A DNA stretch of 64,000 nt from Castellaniella sp049673105. Lineage in GTDB: Bacteria; Pseudomonadota; Gammaproteobacteria; Burkholderiales; Burkholderiaceae_B. The DNA lies in NCBI RefSeq assembly GCF_049673105.1, contig NZ_JBATXG010000006.1, positions 1 to 64,000 on the forward strand, given 5' to 3'. A model generated the notes under the pieces. That model had not been told where the DNA came from. It was given only the letters and a program-made list of their open reading frames with translations, and made no database searches. The number at the start of each line of letters is the position of its first letter. The first letter of the stretch is position 1. Shown here piece by piece: positions 1-9,799 of this stretch. Both the position numbers and the translations under genes were made by a program.

Positions 1-1
1 C

Positions 2-1159
2 GGCCTGGTGGTCCAGCAGGTCCAGCGCGCCCAGGACATCCACGTCTGGGCCAGACCGCGCAAGCGCCCCGCCTGCCCGCACTGCACAGGCGATCAGCTG
101 CGCATCAAAGCCACGCACCACAGGACGCTCAAGCACACCCGCCAGGGCAACCAGCTCATGGTCTTGCACCTGACAGTGCCCAAGTACCACTGCACCGACT
201 GCAATCGCTACTTTCGCCAGCAGTTCCCCGGCATCCGCCCCCGACGGCGGGCTACCGAGGCCTACCGGATGGAGGTCTTCGAGGCTCATGACGGAGGCGT
301 CAGTCAGCGCAAGCTCACCCGCACCCACCAGATCGCCAGCGCCACCGTCGAGCGCTGGTATCAGTCCTTTGTGAAGCAGCGCGTCGCGGAGTTGTCGGGC
401 AGGTCCTGCCCCCAGGTGCTGGGCATCGATGAACACTTCTTCACCCGCAAGAAGGGCTATGCCACCACGCTGGTGGATCTGAAGAACCACAAGGTGTTCG
501 ATGTCGTGCTGGGGCGCTCGGAAGCCAGCCTGAGCAGCTACCTCAAGCGCCTGCCCGGCAAGGAGAACGTGCGAGTCATCGTCATGGATCTATCCGAGAC
601 CTACCGGCGGATCGCCCAGCAGTACTTCCCCAATGCCCTAATCGTCGCCGACCGCTTCCATGTCGTGCGCCTGGTCAATCAGCATTTCCTCAAGCTGTGG
701 CAGCAGCACGATCCCGAAGGTCGCAAGAATCGGGGGTTGCTCAGCCTGATGCGTCGGCATCATTGGAAGTTGTCCGCCGTGCAGAAGGAACGGCTGCACC
801 AATACCTGGCCCAAACGCCCGTGCTGCAGGCACTGTACTTCGCCAAGCAGCAGCTCAACGGCTTTCTGGTGCTCAAGTCTCTGAAGGCCAAGCGTGCCAG
901 AAAGATGCTGCCCAAGTTCCTGGCGCTGATTCGTCAGTTCGAGCAAAGCCCAGCCAGGGCGCTGGCTGCTACGCTAACATCGTGGCTGGAGCCCATCGTA
1001 CGCATGTGGCGCTTCTCCAAATCCAATGGAATCACCGAAGGATTCCACACCAAGATGGAGATGCTCTCGCGTAGGGCCTACGGCTTCAGAAACTTTGAGA
1101 ATTACCGCATGAGGGTCTTGGCTCAATGCGGCTGGAACGGTGTCATCAACCGTGTCTGA
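2..1159 (+). CDS. ISL3-family IS transposase, 5' end cut by the window
   Basis: DDE transposase of an ISL3-family insertion sequence. The reading frame is open to the left window edge, so the true start lies outside; the first usable start in the window is GTG at 8. Counting from that GTG, an N-terminal zinc-finger module has CPHC at about residues 23-26 and CTDC at about 62-65. The DDE_Tnp_ISL3 domain follows, with the likely catalytic triad Asp141 (GIDEHF), Asp215 (VADRFH) and Glu344 (ITEGFH). About 384 residues are visible; family members are roughly 400-440, so little is missing. No frameshift or internal stop is seen, so the element may be active. Base composition is less GC-rich than the next genes, consistent with recent arrival. 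Confidence 0.93.
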   Translation, partial: GLVVQQVQRAQDIHVWARPRKRPACPHCTGDQLRIKATHHRTLKHTRQGNQLMVLHLTVPKYHCTDCNRYFRQQFPGIRPRRRATEAYRMEVFEAHDGGVSQRKLTRTHQIASATVERWYQSFVKQRVAELSGRSCPQVLGIDEHFFTRKKGYATTLVDLKNHKVFDVVLGRSEASLSSYLKRLPGKENVRVIVMDLSETYRRIAQQYFPNALIVADRFHVVRLVNQHFLKLWQQHDPEGRKNRGLLSLMRRHHWKLSAVQKERLHQYLAQTPVLQALYFAKQQLNGFLVLKSLKAKRARKMLPKFLALIRQFEQSPARALAATLTSWLEPIVRMWRFSKSNGITEGFHTKMEMLSRRAYGFRNFENYRMRVLAQCGWNGVINRV

Positions 1160-1160
1160 T

Positions 1161-1192
1161 GGATGTCCATCCCCCGTTAATGGGGTAGAGCC
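1161..1192. repeat. Putative right terminal inverted repeat of the ISL3-type element
   Basis: Immediately after the transposase stop, the complement of this stretch begins GGCTCTACCCC, resembling the GG(C/T)TCT-type termini of ISL3 elements. The left repeat and any 8-bp target duplication are outside the window, so the boundary is inferred. Nothing recognisable lies between 1193 and 1283. Confidence 0.4.
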
Positions 1193-1283
1193 TGGCGGGC
1201 TCAAGCAAGATCGGTGTGTCAATTTTTCCCCCATCAAGTAAGCATGGCGATGGTGGTGGGGCACTGAAGAACCGCATGAATTC

Positions 1284-1362
<79 letters not shown>

Positions 1363-1527
1363 CCGACGGCAGCGGGCTTGCGTGGCCAGCCGCCGGGAAA
1401 ACGGGGATTATCGCATAAGACGCCCTGGCGACGGCGGCGGGCGGATGGTAATCTGCCTGCATCGTCGCCTGGTCGCGTCAGCTTGCGCGGGGCCGGCATC
1501 AGCAGAACCTCCGAACAGGGCCGTCCC

Positions 1528-4500
1528 ATGCATCTGATCCTCTCCCGTACTCTGCTGGCAGGTCTGGTGCTGGGCTGGGCTGCGTCGACCTCTGCGGCGC
1601 AGGTGGCGCGCTTTACGCCCCAGGGCGCAATGGCGCGGATTCTGCAGGTGCAGGTGGATTTCGACGTGCCGGCCATCGCGCTGGGCAATGATCTGGCGGC
1701 GGATCCGTACCGGATCCAGTGCGATTCGGATGCGGTGCGGGGGGCGGGCCGCTGGGTGGACCCGCAGCACTGGGTCTATGCGTTTGAAAAACCGCTGGCG
1801 GGCGCCGTGGCGTGCCAGGCCGCGCCGAATCCCGATTTCCGGGACCTGCAAGGCCAGCCGCTGGACAGCGGTAAAACCTATGCCTTCACCACGGGCGGGC
1901 CGCGCGCGCGGCTGTCATATCCCTGGGGCGGCCCGATCGCCGAAGACCAGGTCTTTGTGTTGCGCTTCAATACGGCGACGGATCCGCAGTCGATCCTGAA
2001 GCATGCGCGGTGCGAGGTGCAGGGGCTGGGCGAATCCGTGCCGGTGCGCCTGATCGACGGCGATCAACGGGATCAGATCCTGCGGTCCATTGGCTGGGAT
2101 GACGAAGGCCAGCAAAGCCAGGCCCATGTCCGCTTGCTGCAATGTAAACGCCTGCTGCCGTCTTCGGCCCAGGTGCGCCTGGTGGTGGCCCCAGGGGTCA
2201 AGTCGCCGGATTTGCCGGGCCAGCCGGGGGTCGCCAGCCGGACGGCGCTGGCACAGGATTTCAAGGTGCGCGAACCCTTCCGGGCCTCGATGAGTTGCAC
2301 TCGCGTCAACGCGCAGGCGCCGTGTTCGCCGTTGTTTCCCATCGGTGTGACGTTTTCCAGCCCGGTGCCGCGTGCGCTGGCCAGCCAGGTGACGCTCGAC
2401 ACCCCGGACGGTCTGCGGCGGGTGCAGACCGACGTGGACAACGCGGGCAGTGACGCCATCTCCAGCCTGACGTTTGGCGCGCCTTTCGCGGAACGGTCCA
2501 CGTTGCGGCTGGTGCTGCCCCAGGACCTGCGCGACGATATGGGGCGCGCGCTGGCCAATGCCTCGCGCTTTCCTCTGAATATCCCCATCGATGCCTTGCC
2601 GCCGCTGGTGAAATTCGCCTCCGGGCCGTTCGGGATTGTGGAACGTTTCGCCGAAGGCGCGCCGGCCCAGGATCTGCCGGCCCTGGTGCCGCTGGCGCTG
2701 CGACGGGTGGGGCCGCAGCTGCGCACGCAGGAGCTGATGATTTCCGCCGGGCAGGTGGATGATCACGTCACGACGGACGACGTGCAGGCGCTGCAGTGGA
2801 TGGCAAAGGTCCAGCGCCTGCAAGAAGGCGAATTGACGGCGGGTCAGTTTGCCGATGTGTTGGCCTCGCGCCCCATGCGCCGCGAGCAGCAGGGAGAACC
2901 GTGGATCGATGTACGCTCGCGTTCTGTGTTCGGCGCACAGGATGCGGCCCGTACGCTGACCTTGCCGGGGCTGCAGGATGCCGAGGGCAAAGATATCGAG
3001 ATGATTGGCGTGCCGGTGGCGGAACCTGGCCTGCATGTGCTGGAAGCCGCATCCCCCCGCTTGGGGGCGGCCCTGTTGTCCGGCAAGGACCATCCGGGCG
3101 GCACCATGTATGTGCGCTCGGCGGTGCTGGTGACCAACCTGGCAGTGCACATCAAGACCGGGCGTGACGATGCGCTGGTCTGGGTGACGACGCTGGATGG
3201 CGGGCAGCCGGTACCCGACGCCCAGGTGGCGATCCTGAGCTGCGATGGCACGCGCATCCGTCAGGGGCAAACAAATCAGCAGGGAATTTGGCATTCTGTC
3301 GGGGCGGTGCCGGCGGATGCGTATTGCGAAGGCACCGGACAATCGGGCGTGTTCGTGACGGCGCGGGTCGCCGCCGACCATCCGGCAGCGCAGGGTCAGG
3401 CGGATTTTTCCTTTGCCTGGTCCAGCTGGGACCAGGGGATCGAGCCCTGGCGCTTCGATGTGCCCACCAGCCGGTCGTCGACGCCGGATCAGGTGGCCCA
3501 TGCCGTCATGGATCGGACCCTGCTGCGGGCGGGGGAAACCGTTTCGATGAAACTTTTGCTGCGCGATCTGACGCGCGACGGGGTGCGCAATCCGCCGACG
3601 GACTGCCTGAAGGCGGCCAAGCAAGATTGCCTGCCCAAGACGGCGGAGATCGTCCACGAGGGTTCGGGCGATGCGGTCAAGCTGCCGTTGACATGGCAAT
3701 TAAGCGCCAGCGGCGGGCTATACGCCTTGCTGGATTACGCGATTCCCCGCACGGCGCGGCTGGGGCAGTATGCCATCCAGATGGACGCTGCGGCCGACCC
3801 GGACGCGGGCTGGACGCCCACCTTGTACGCCGGCGGCTTCCGGGTCGAGGCCTTCAAGCTGCCCTTGCTGACCGGGTCGCTGAAAATCGCGGCGCCGGCG
3901 GCTGCGTCGAGCGGCAATGCGCCTGACGTGACCGGCGCCCTGATCGCCCCGGCGGCGGTGCAGGCCGATTTGCAACTGGCCTGGCTGTCCGGCGGGCCGG
4001 CACGGGATCTGGAGGCGACCCTCTCGGCAGTGGCCCAGCCGCTGTTCCCCGGTTTCGAGGCCTATGCGGATTTCAATTTCGGCGTGCCGGACAGTTTGCA
4101 GGATGCGACGGATCAGGCCGCGTCCGATAGCCTGCGCCGCCTGATTCTGGACAAGCAGCCGGTGCGCCTGGATGCGCAAGGGGCGGCGCGCGTCGATCTG
4201 AAGGATCTGCCTGCGGTGCAAGACCCGCAGTCCTGGCGCTTCGAGGCTTCGTTTGCCGACCCTAACGGGGAAATCCAGACCTTGTCGCACACCGCGCAAG
4301 TCTGGCCGGCAGCGGTGGTGGCCGGCTTGCAGACGGGGCGCTGGATGTCGCGCAACGAGACCGCGACCGTCAAACTGCTGGCCGTGGACCCGCAGGGCCG
4401 TCCGCTGGCGGGGGCGCCGGTGCAGCTGGATGGCCGGGTGCGCACCACCTATTCGACGCGCAAGCGCCTGGTGGGGGGGTTCTACACTTACGACACGCAT

Positions 4501-7500
4501 GCGCAGATCGCTTCCCTGGGGACGCTGTGCCAAGGCAAGACCGATGCCAAAGGCTTGCTGGAATGCCCGGTCAGCCTGGATCGCGACGGGGAAATCCAGT
4601 TGTTCGCCCAGGCGCAGGATGCCCAGGGCCGCGTGTCCAGGGCGGCGACCTCGATCTGGGTCTGGGGCGGCGAAAACTGGTTTGCCGGGGGGGATGATGA
4701 TCGCATCGATGTGATTCCGTCCCAGGCCAGTTATCAGCCGGGCGAGACTGCCGAATTCACCGTGCGCATGCCGTTCCGTCAGGCGCAGGCCCTGGTCGCC
4801 GTGGAACGGGAAGGCGTGCTGGAAACCCATGTCGTCGCATTGGATGGCGACGAACCTGTCGTGCGTCTGCTGGTCAAAGCGGAATGGGGGCCGAATGTTT
4901 ATGTCTCGGTGCTGGCGGTGCGCGGTCGCATCCGCCATGTGCCCTGGGCTTCTTTCTTTGACTGGGGCTGGCGTCATCCCCTGGATTGGGCGCGTGCCCG
5001 GTCGGCGCAGGCGGATGATGCGCCGGCGCCGACCGGGTTGGTGGATCTGGCCAAGCCGTCCTTCCGGGTCGGCCTGGCGCAGATTCGAGTCAGCAGCGAT
5101 GCCGATCGCCTGCAGGTGCAGATCAAGGCCGACCATGACACCTATCAGGTGCGCGACACGGCTCAGGTCGAGATCCAGGCCTTCTTGCCCGACGGCAAGC
5201 CGGCGGCGGGCGCCGGGGTGGCGTTTGCCGCTGTCGACGCTGCTTTGCTGGAATTGATGGACAACCGTAGCTGGGATCTGCTGGATGCCATGCGCGTGAT
5301 GCGCGACGAGGGCGTGCGCACGGCCACCAGCCAGGGCCAGGTGGTGGGCCGCCGGCATTATGGCCGCAAGGCAGTGCCGGCAGGCGGGGGCGGGGGTTTT
5401 GGCGCCACGCGGGAACTGTTCGACACCCTGCTGCTGTGGCGCAGCGACCTGACGCTGGACGAGCAAGGCCGGGCGCGGGTCGCCGTGCCGCTGAACGATT
5501 CGCTGACGCGCTTCAAGCTGGTGGCCGTGGTCGATCATGGGCAGGGCAGTTTCGGCACGGGGTCGACCGATATCATCAGCACACAGGATCTGCAGGTGGT
5601 GTCGGGCCTGCCTCAGGTCGTGCGCGAGGGTGATCACTATCAGGCGCGCGTCACGGTGCGCAATCGTACTCAGGCGGCGCTGTCGTTGACGGTGTCGGCG
5701 CAGGTGCAGGCGGCGGACAGCGCCGGGCAGGCCTTGCCGGACCAGGCTCTGGATCTGGCGGCGGGCGCATCGGCCACCTTGCATTGGCCGGTGGATGCGC
5801 CGCTGCTGGGCAATCATCGGGACAGCGAGGCCCTGCAGTGGACCTTTGCGGCACAGAGCCAACAGGATGGCGGGCAGACCGCCGACCGGATCATGGTGCG
5901 TCAGACCCTGTTGCCTGCCGTGCCGGTGGCGGTGCGTCAGGCGACCTTGCTGCAGATCCGCCAGGGGTCGCCGCAGCACCTGCCGGTCGATGCGTCGGCG
6001 CAAGCTGTGCTCAATGCCCAGGGGGCGCCGCGCGGCGGGGTGACAGTGCGCCTGCAATCCAGTCTGGCGGGGACGCTGCCGGGGGTGCGGGACTGGCTGG
6101 CGGCCTATCCCTACACGTGCGTGGAACAGCTCAGTTCCAAGGCGATCGGCATGCAGGATGCGGCGGCTTGGCAAAATTTGATGCAGCGTCTGCCGGATTA
6201 CCAGGACGAAGCCGGTCTGCTGGCCTATTTCCCCGGCGGACGCGGCAGCGTGATCCTGACGGCGCAGTTGATCGAGGTTTCGGCGCGGGCGCAGGCGATG
6301 GGGTGGCCCTATGCGCTGCCCGATCAGGCCCGTGTCCGCATGCTGTCGGCCCTGCAGGATTTCGTGCTGGGCCGCCTGAGCGAGACCGCCTGGGCGCCGG
6401 TGCAGGATCTGTTCTGGCGCAAGCTGATCGCGATCGATGCCCTGGCCCTGGCGGGCGCGTGGCAACCGGGCATGCTGGATTCCTTTGCGCTGGACGTCAG
6501 TGACTGGCCGACGCCTGCCGTGGTGACCTGGCTATCCATCCTGCAGCACGTGCCCGATCTGCCGGATCGCGCGGCCCTGCAGGCGCAGACCGACGCTGTC
6601 TTGCGGGCGCGGCTCAGTCGTCACGGCACGTCTCTGGTCCTGTCGGATGAGACGGCGGGCCAGGGCTGGTGGCTGATGAGCAATGTAACCACGGCCCAGG
6701 CGCGCTTGCTGATGACAGTTTTGCCGCGCCCTGAATGGCGCCCGGATCTGTCGCGCCTGATGACGGGGTTGCTGTCCCTGCAAAGCAAGGGGGCCTGGTC
6801 GACGACCGCCGCCAATGTCCTGGGGGTGCTGGCGGTCAACGACTATGCCCGGCGCGAGGAACGCCAGGCGAGGCAGGGAGCCGTGTCGGTGACGCTGGCG
6901 CCGGGGGCGGAAAAGACGCTGGCCTGGGCGGACATGCCCCAGACCGATGGCATCCATCGTCAGTCGCTGGATCTGCCTTGGCCGTCGTCCCGGAAGGGGA
7001 CGCTGGATCTGGCGCAGCAGGGGGCGGGCGGTGGTTGGGCGACCGTCACGGCGCGCGCGGCGGTGCCGCAGACTCAGGCCGTGGATGCCGGCATGCGGGT
7101 GGAACGCAGCATCACGCCGGTGTCCCGCGCCCATCCGGATCGCTGGTCGGTGGGGGATGTCTACCGGGTCAGCCTGCGCATCCATAGCCGCGAACCGGTG
7201 GTCTGGTCGGTGATCAGCGACCCGGTGCCGGCGGGGGCGTCCATCCTGGGGGGTGGCCTGGGCCGGGATTCGGCGATCGCCGTCCAGGATGAATCCCAGG
7301 ATCAGCCGTTCTGGGACAGGCCGACCTTCGTCGAACGGGACGCGGGCATGTACCGGGCGTATTTCGAGGTCCTGAACGCCGGCGTCCAGACCCTGGAATA
7401 TACGGTGCGCTTGAATACGCCGGGCGATTATCAATTGCCCCCGACGCGCATCGAGGCCCTGTATCAGCCGGACGTATTCGGCAGTCTGCCCAATACGCCT

Positions 7501-7518
7501 TTCCAGGTGGTGGATTGA
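1528..7518 (+). CDS. Bacterial alpha-2-macroglobulin family protein (YfhM-like)
   Basis: Large periplasmic protease trap of the bacterial alpha-2-macroglobulin family, about 1996 residues. I chose ATG 1528 because it opens a clear signal peptide (MHLILSRTLLAGLVLGWAAS, Ala-rich cleavage near residue 24). In-frame codons upstream to 1378 give an Arg-rich non-signal sequence and approach the tRNA gene. The family signature is the thioester motif CVEQ at Cys1531-Gln1534, preceded by YPYT, which binds attacking proteases covalently. Earlier parts are MG (macroglobulin) beta-domains rich in DxxGxA-type strands; a Gly-rich loop (residues about 1285-1292) lies in the bait-region area. E. coli YfhM is a lipoprotein; this one has no lipobox Cys, so it is probably soluble. 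It overlaps pbpC by 4 bp, the same pairing as E. coli yfhM-pbpC. Confidence 0.92.
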   Translation: MHLILSRTLLAGLVLGWAASTSAAQVARFTPQGAMARILQVQVDFDVPAIALGNDLAADPYRIQCDSDAVRGAGRWVDPQHWVYAFEKPLAGAVACQAAPNPDFRDLQGQPLDSGKTYAFTTGGPRARLSYPWGGPIAEDQVFVLRFNTATDPQSILKHARCEVQGLGESVPVRLIDGDQRDQILRSIGWDDEGQQSQAHVRLLQCKRLLPSSAQVRLVVAPGVKSPDLPGQPGVASRTALAQDFKVREPFRASMSCTRVNAQAPCSPLFPIGVTFSSPVPRALASQVTLDTPDGLRRVQTDVDNAGSDAISSLTFGAPFAERSTLRLVLPQDLRDDMGRALANASRFPLNIPIDALPPLVKFASGPFGIVERFAEGAPAQDLPALVPLALRRVGPQLRTQELMISAGQVDDHVTTDDVQALQWMAKVQRLQEGELTAGQFADVLASRPMRREQQGEPWIDVRSRSVFGAQDAARTLTLPGLQDAEGKDIEMIGVPVAEPGLHVLEAASPRLGAALLSGKDHPGGTMYVRSAVLVTNLAVHIKTGRDDALVWVTTLDGGQPVPDAQVAILSCDGTRIRQGQTNQQGIWHSVGAVPADAYCEGTGQSGVFVTARVAADHPAAQGQADFSFAWSSWDQGIEPWRFDVPTSRSSTPDQVAHAVMDRTLLRAGETVSMKLLLRDLTRDGVRNPPTDCLKAAKQDCLPKTAEIVHEGSGDAVKLPLTWQLSASGGLYALLDYAIPRTARLGQYAIQMDAAADPDAGWTPTLYAGGFRVEAFKLPLLTGSLKIAAPAAASSGNAPDVTGALIAPAAVQADLQLAWLSGGPARDLEATLSAVAQPLFPGFEAYADFNFGVPDSLQDATDQAASDSLRRLILDKQPVRLDAQGAARVDLKDLPAVQDPQSWRFEASFADPNGEIQTLSHTAQVWPAAVVAGLQTGRWMSRNETATVKLLAVDPQGRPLAGAPVQLDGRVRTTYSTRKRLVGGFYTYDTHAQIASLGTLCQGKTDAKGLLECPVSLDRDGEIQLFAQAQDAQGRVSRAATSIWVWGGENWFAGGDDDRIDVIPSQASYQPGETAEFTVRMPFRQAQALVAVEREGVLETHVVALDGDEPVVRLLVKAEWGPNVYVSVLAVRGRIRHVPWASFFDWGWRHPLDWARARSAQADDAPAPTGLVDLAKPSFRVGLAQIRVSSDADRLQVQIKADHDTYQVRDTAQVEIQAFLPDGKPAAGAGVAFAAVDAALLELMDNRSWDLLDAMRVMRDEGVRTATSQGQVVGRRHYGRKAVPAGGGGGFGATRELFDTLLLWRSDLTLDEQGRARVAVPLNDSLTRFKLVAVVDHGQGSFGTGSTDIISTQDLQVVSGLPQVVREGDHYQARVTVRNRTQAALSLTVSAQVQAADSAGQALPDQALDLAAGASATLHWPVDAPLLGNHRDSEALQWTFAAQSQQDGGQTADRIMVRQTLLPAVPVAVRQATLLQIRQGSPQHLPVDASAQAVLNAQGAPRGGVTVRLQSSLAGTLPGVRDWLAAYPYTCVEQLSSKAIGMQDAAAWQNLMQRLPDYQDEAGLLAYFPGGRGSVILTAQLIEVSARAQAMGWPYALPDQARVRMLSALQDFVLGRLSETAWAPVQDLFWRKLIAIDALALAGAWQPGMLDSFALDVSDWPTPAVVTWLSILQHVPDLPDRAALQAQTDAVLRARLSRHGTSLVLSDETAGQGWWLMSNVTTAQARLLMTVLPRPEWRPDLSRLMTGLLSLQSKGAWSTTAANVLGVLAVNDYARREERQARQGAVSVTLAPGAEKTLAWADMPQTDGIHRQSLDLPWPSSRKGTLDLAQQGAGGGWATVTARAAVPQTQAVDAGMRVERSITPVSRAHPDRWSVGDVYRVSLRIHSREPVVWSVISDPVPAGASILGGGLGRDSAIAVQDESQDQPFWDRPTFVERDAGMYRAYFEVLNAGVQTLEYTVRLNTPGDYQLPPTRIEALYQPDVFGSLPNTPFQVVD

Positions 7519-9722
7519 ACATCTGGCGGGGCGCGGGGATCGGGCTGCTGGGGGCGGCTTTGTGGTGGATGCCAGTCTGGTCGGCGTCGGCGGCGGATCT
7601 TGGCGCATCGGCTGATTTGCCGGATTATGCGACGGTGCGCCAGTCCTGGCGCCCATCGGACGTCCGGCTGCTGGCGGCGGATGGCCGCGAAATCCAGCGC
7701 ATCCGGACGGATTTTTCCGCCCGGCGTGGCGACTGGGTGCCGCTGCAGGATATATCCGCCGCCTTGCAGCGGGCGGTGATCCAGTCCGAGGACCAGCGGT
7801 TCTACGCGCATGGCGGGGTGGATTGGCTGGCCAGCGCCTCGGCGGCCTGGTCGGCGGCGTGGGGCGATGGGCGGCGCGGGGCCTCGACCCTGAGCATGCA
7901 GCTGGCGGCCATGCTCGATGCGGATCTGCGGCGCGGGCCGGATGGCCGGGGCGTCTGGCAGAAATGGGATCAGATGCAGGCGGCCCGTCAGTTGGAGTCG
8001 CGCTGGTCCAAGACGCAGATCCTGGAAGCCTATCTGAACTTGGCCAGCTATCGGGGCGAGCTGCGGGGCGTGGATGCCTTGTCGCGCGTGATGTTCCAAA
8101 AACAGGCGTCGGGGCTGACCTTGCAGGAATCCGCCCTGGCGGCGGTGTTGCTGCGCGGCCCCAATGCCCCGCTGTCCGTGCTGGCCCAGCGCAGTTGCGC
8201 GGTGCTGCGCGATCTGGGGCGCCCGGACGCGTGCGCTGGCCTGCGGGATGTCATCGCCTTGTCGTTGTCACGCGCGCAGGCGCGGCGTTTTGAAACCCCA
8301 GGCTTGGCGCCGCATTGGGCGCGGCAGTTGCTGCGCGATGGGCAGGTCGAGGCGGATGGCACGATCCCGTCCACGCTGGATGCCGAACTGCAGGCACTGG
8401 CGGTGCGGTCAGTGCGCCGCCACCTGCGGGACCTGCAGGGGACAGGCGTCACAGACGCCGCCGTGGTGGTGCTGGACAATCGTTCGGGGGCCGTGTTGGC
8501 CTATGTGGGATCGTCCGGGAATCTGTCCGAGGCGGCGGATGTGGACCACGCCCAGGCGCTGCGCCAGGCCGGCTCGACCCTGAAACCGTTTCTGTACGCC
8601 CAGGCGCTGGACGAACGGCGCCTGACGGCGGCGTCTCTGCTGGATGACAGTCCTTTGGGCCTGGATGGCGGCAGCGGTCTGTACATTCCTGACAATTACG
8701 ATCATCGCTTCAGTGGCTGGGTCAGTGCGCGGGTGGCGCTGGCCTCGTCCCTGAATATTCCGGCGGTGCGGGCGTTGATGCTGGTCGGGCCGGATGCGCT
8801 GGCGCAGCGCCTGACGGCCCTGGGTCTGCCGCTGACGCAAGGCGGGGACTACTACGGCTACAGTCTGGCGCTGGGCTCGGCGGATGTGACGCTGCTGTCT
8901 CTCAGCAATGCTTACCGGGCGCTGGCGCGCGGCGGCGATTATGCGCCGGTGTCGACGCGGTCGGTGGATACCCATCGCCCGCAGAGCGGTCATGCCTTGT
9001 TTTCCCCCGGCGCGGCCTGGATCGTGGGCGATATCCTGGCGGATCGCCAGGCGCGGGCGCGGACGTTTGGCCTGGACAGCCCGCTGGCGACGGGAACCTG
9101 GGCGGCGGTCAAGACCGGTACCAGCCGGGACATGCGCGACAACTGGTGCGTGGGTTGGTCCGCCGCCTATACCGTCGGCGTCTGGGTGGGCAATAGCGCG
9201 GGGGCCAGCATGCGCCAGGTGTCCGGCGTCAGTGGCGCCGGGCCGATCTGGCACGATCTGATGGCATGGCTGGCGTTGCGGCCTGCTCAACCTCCTTTGC
9301 CGGATGGCGTAACCTCGGCGCGCATCCGGTTTGCCGATGGCCTGGAGCCTGCCCGTACGGAATACTTCCTGGGCGATACCGCCCAGGCGCTGTTCGCCCC
9401 GCCCAGCCGCGATCCCGCCCAGGCCGGTCGCCCCCGAATTGCCGAGCCGGTCGACGGCACCGTGATCGCTTTGGACCCGGACATCCCCTGGGACCGCCAA
9501 CGCGTGCGGCTGCGCGCGGTGGATGCCTTGTCGCGCCCGGTCGCCGATGTCCGCTGGTTTTTGGATGGTCAGCGGTATGGGCCGGACGGCGCGCCGGATT
9601 GGGCGCCTCAGCCGGGGCGGCATGTGTTCGAGTTGCGGGACGCCGCCGGCAGCGTGCTGGATCGGGCGTGGGTCACCGTACGCGCCGGGACCTGGGCGGC
9701 ATCTGGAAGTAATGGTCGCTAG
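7515..9722 (+). CDS. pbpC: Penicillin-binding protein 1C
   Basis: Bifunctional class A peptidoglycan synthase, 735 residues (E. coli PbpC is about 770), anchored by an N-terminal hydrophobic segment (residues 4-25). GT51 glycosyltransferase motifs are EDQRFYAHGG from about residue 92 and RGASTLSMQ about 30 residues later. The transpeptidase domain has STLK (Ser354, Lys357), an SLN motif and KTGTS from Lys533. A C-terminal BiPBP_C beta-domain starts near PRIAEPVDGT. The start is TTG at 7515, inside the upstream stop (TTGA overlap), so translation is coupled to the macroglobulin. Family knowledge links this pair to sealing the wall and trapping proteases after envelope damage; the coupling here fits that role. 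Confidence 0.95.
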   Translation: MNIWRGAGIGLLGAALWWMPVWSASAADLGASADLPDYATVRQSWRPSDVRLLAADGREIQRIRTDFSARRGDWVPLQDISAALQRAVIQSEDQRFYAHGGVDWLASASAAWSAAWGDGRRGASTLSMQLAAMLDADLRRGPDGRGVWQKWDQMQAARQLESRWSKTQILEAYLNLASYRGELRGVDALSRVMFQKQASGLTLQESALAAVLLRGPNAPLSVLAQRSCAVLRDLGRPDACAGLRDVIALSLSRAQARRFETPGLAPHWARQLLRDGQVEADGTIPSTLDAELQALAVRSVRRHLRDLQGTGVTDAAVVVLDNRSGAVLAYVGSSGNLSEAADVDHAQALRQAGSTLKPFLYAQALDERRLTAASLLDDSPLGLDGGSGLYIPDNYDHRFSGWVSARVALASSLNIPAVRALMLVGPDALAQRLTALGLPLTQGGDYYGYSLALGSADVTLLSLSNAYRALARGGDYAPVSTRSVDTHRPQSGHALFSPGAAWIVGDILADRQARARTFGLDSPLATGTWAAVKTGTSRDMRDNWCVGWSAAYTVGVWVGNSAGASMRQVSGVSGAGPIWHDLMAWLALRPAQPPLPDGVTSARIRFADGLEPARTEYFLGDTAQALFAPPSRDPAQAGRPRIAEPVDGTVIALDPDIPWDRQRVRLRAVDALSRPVADVRWFLDGQRYGPDGAPDWAPQPGRHVFELRDAAGSVLDRAWVTVRAGTWAASGSNGR

Positions 9723-9799
9723 CGTCGGCGTCGCGTGAGGGTGTCCGGCGAAGTATGTCATCATCGGGGGATAGGGATCAGAGCAAGGAGGTACGAAGC

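Noticed and set aside
1193..1283. Second mobile-element remnant
   Set aside because: An AT-rich patch was noticed but no inverted repeat or coding remnant could be supported.
1378..1527. N-terminal extension of the macroglobulin frame
   Set aside because: Codons here are Arg-rich, precede a clear signal peptide at 1528 and belong to the tRNA upstream region.
3718..6465. Long minus-strand ORFs opposite the macroglobulin gene (here 915 codons; another at 1915-3699)
   Set aside because: His/Arg/Gln-rich composition typical of the antisense of GC-rich genes; no domain seen.
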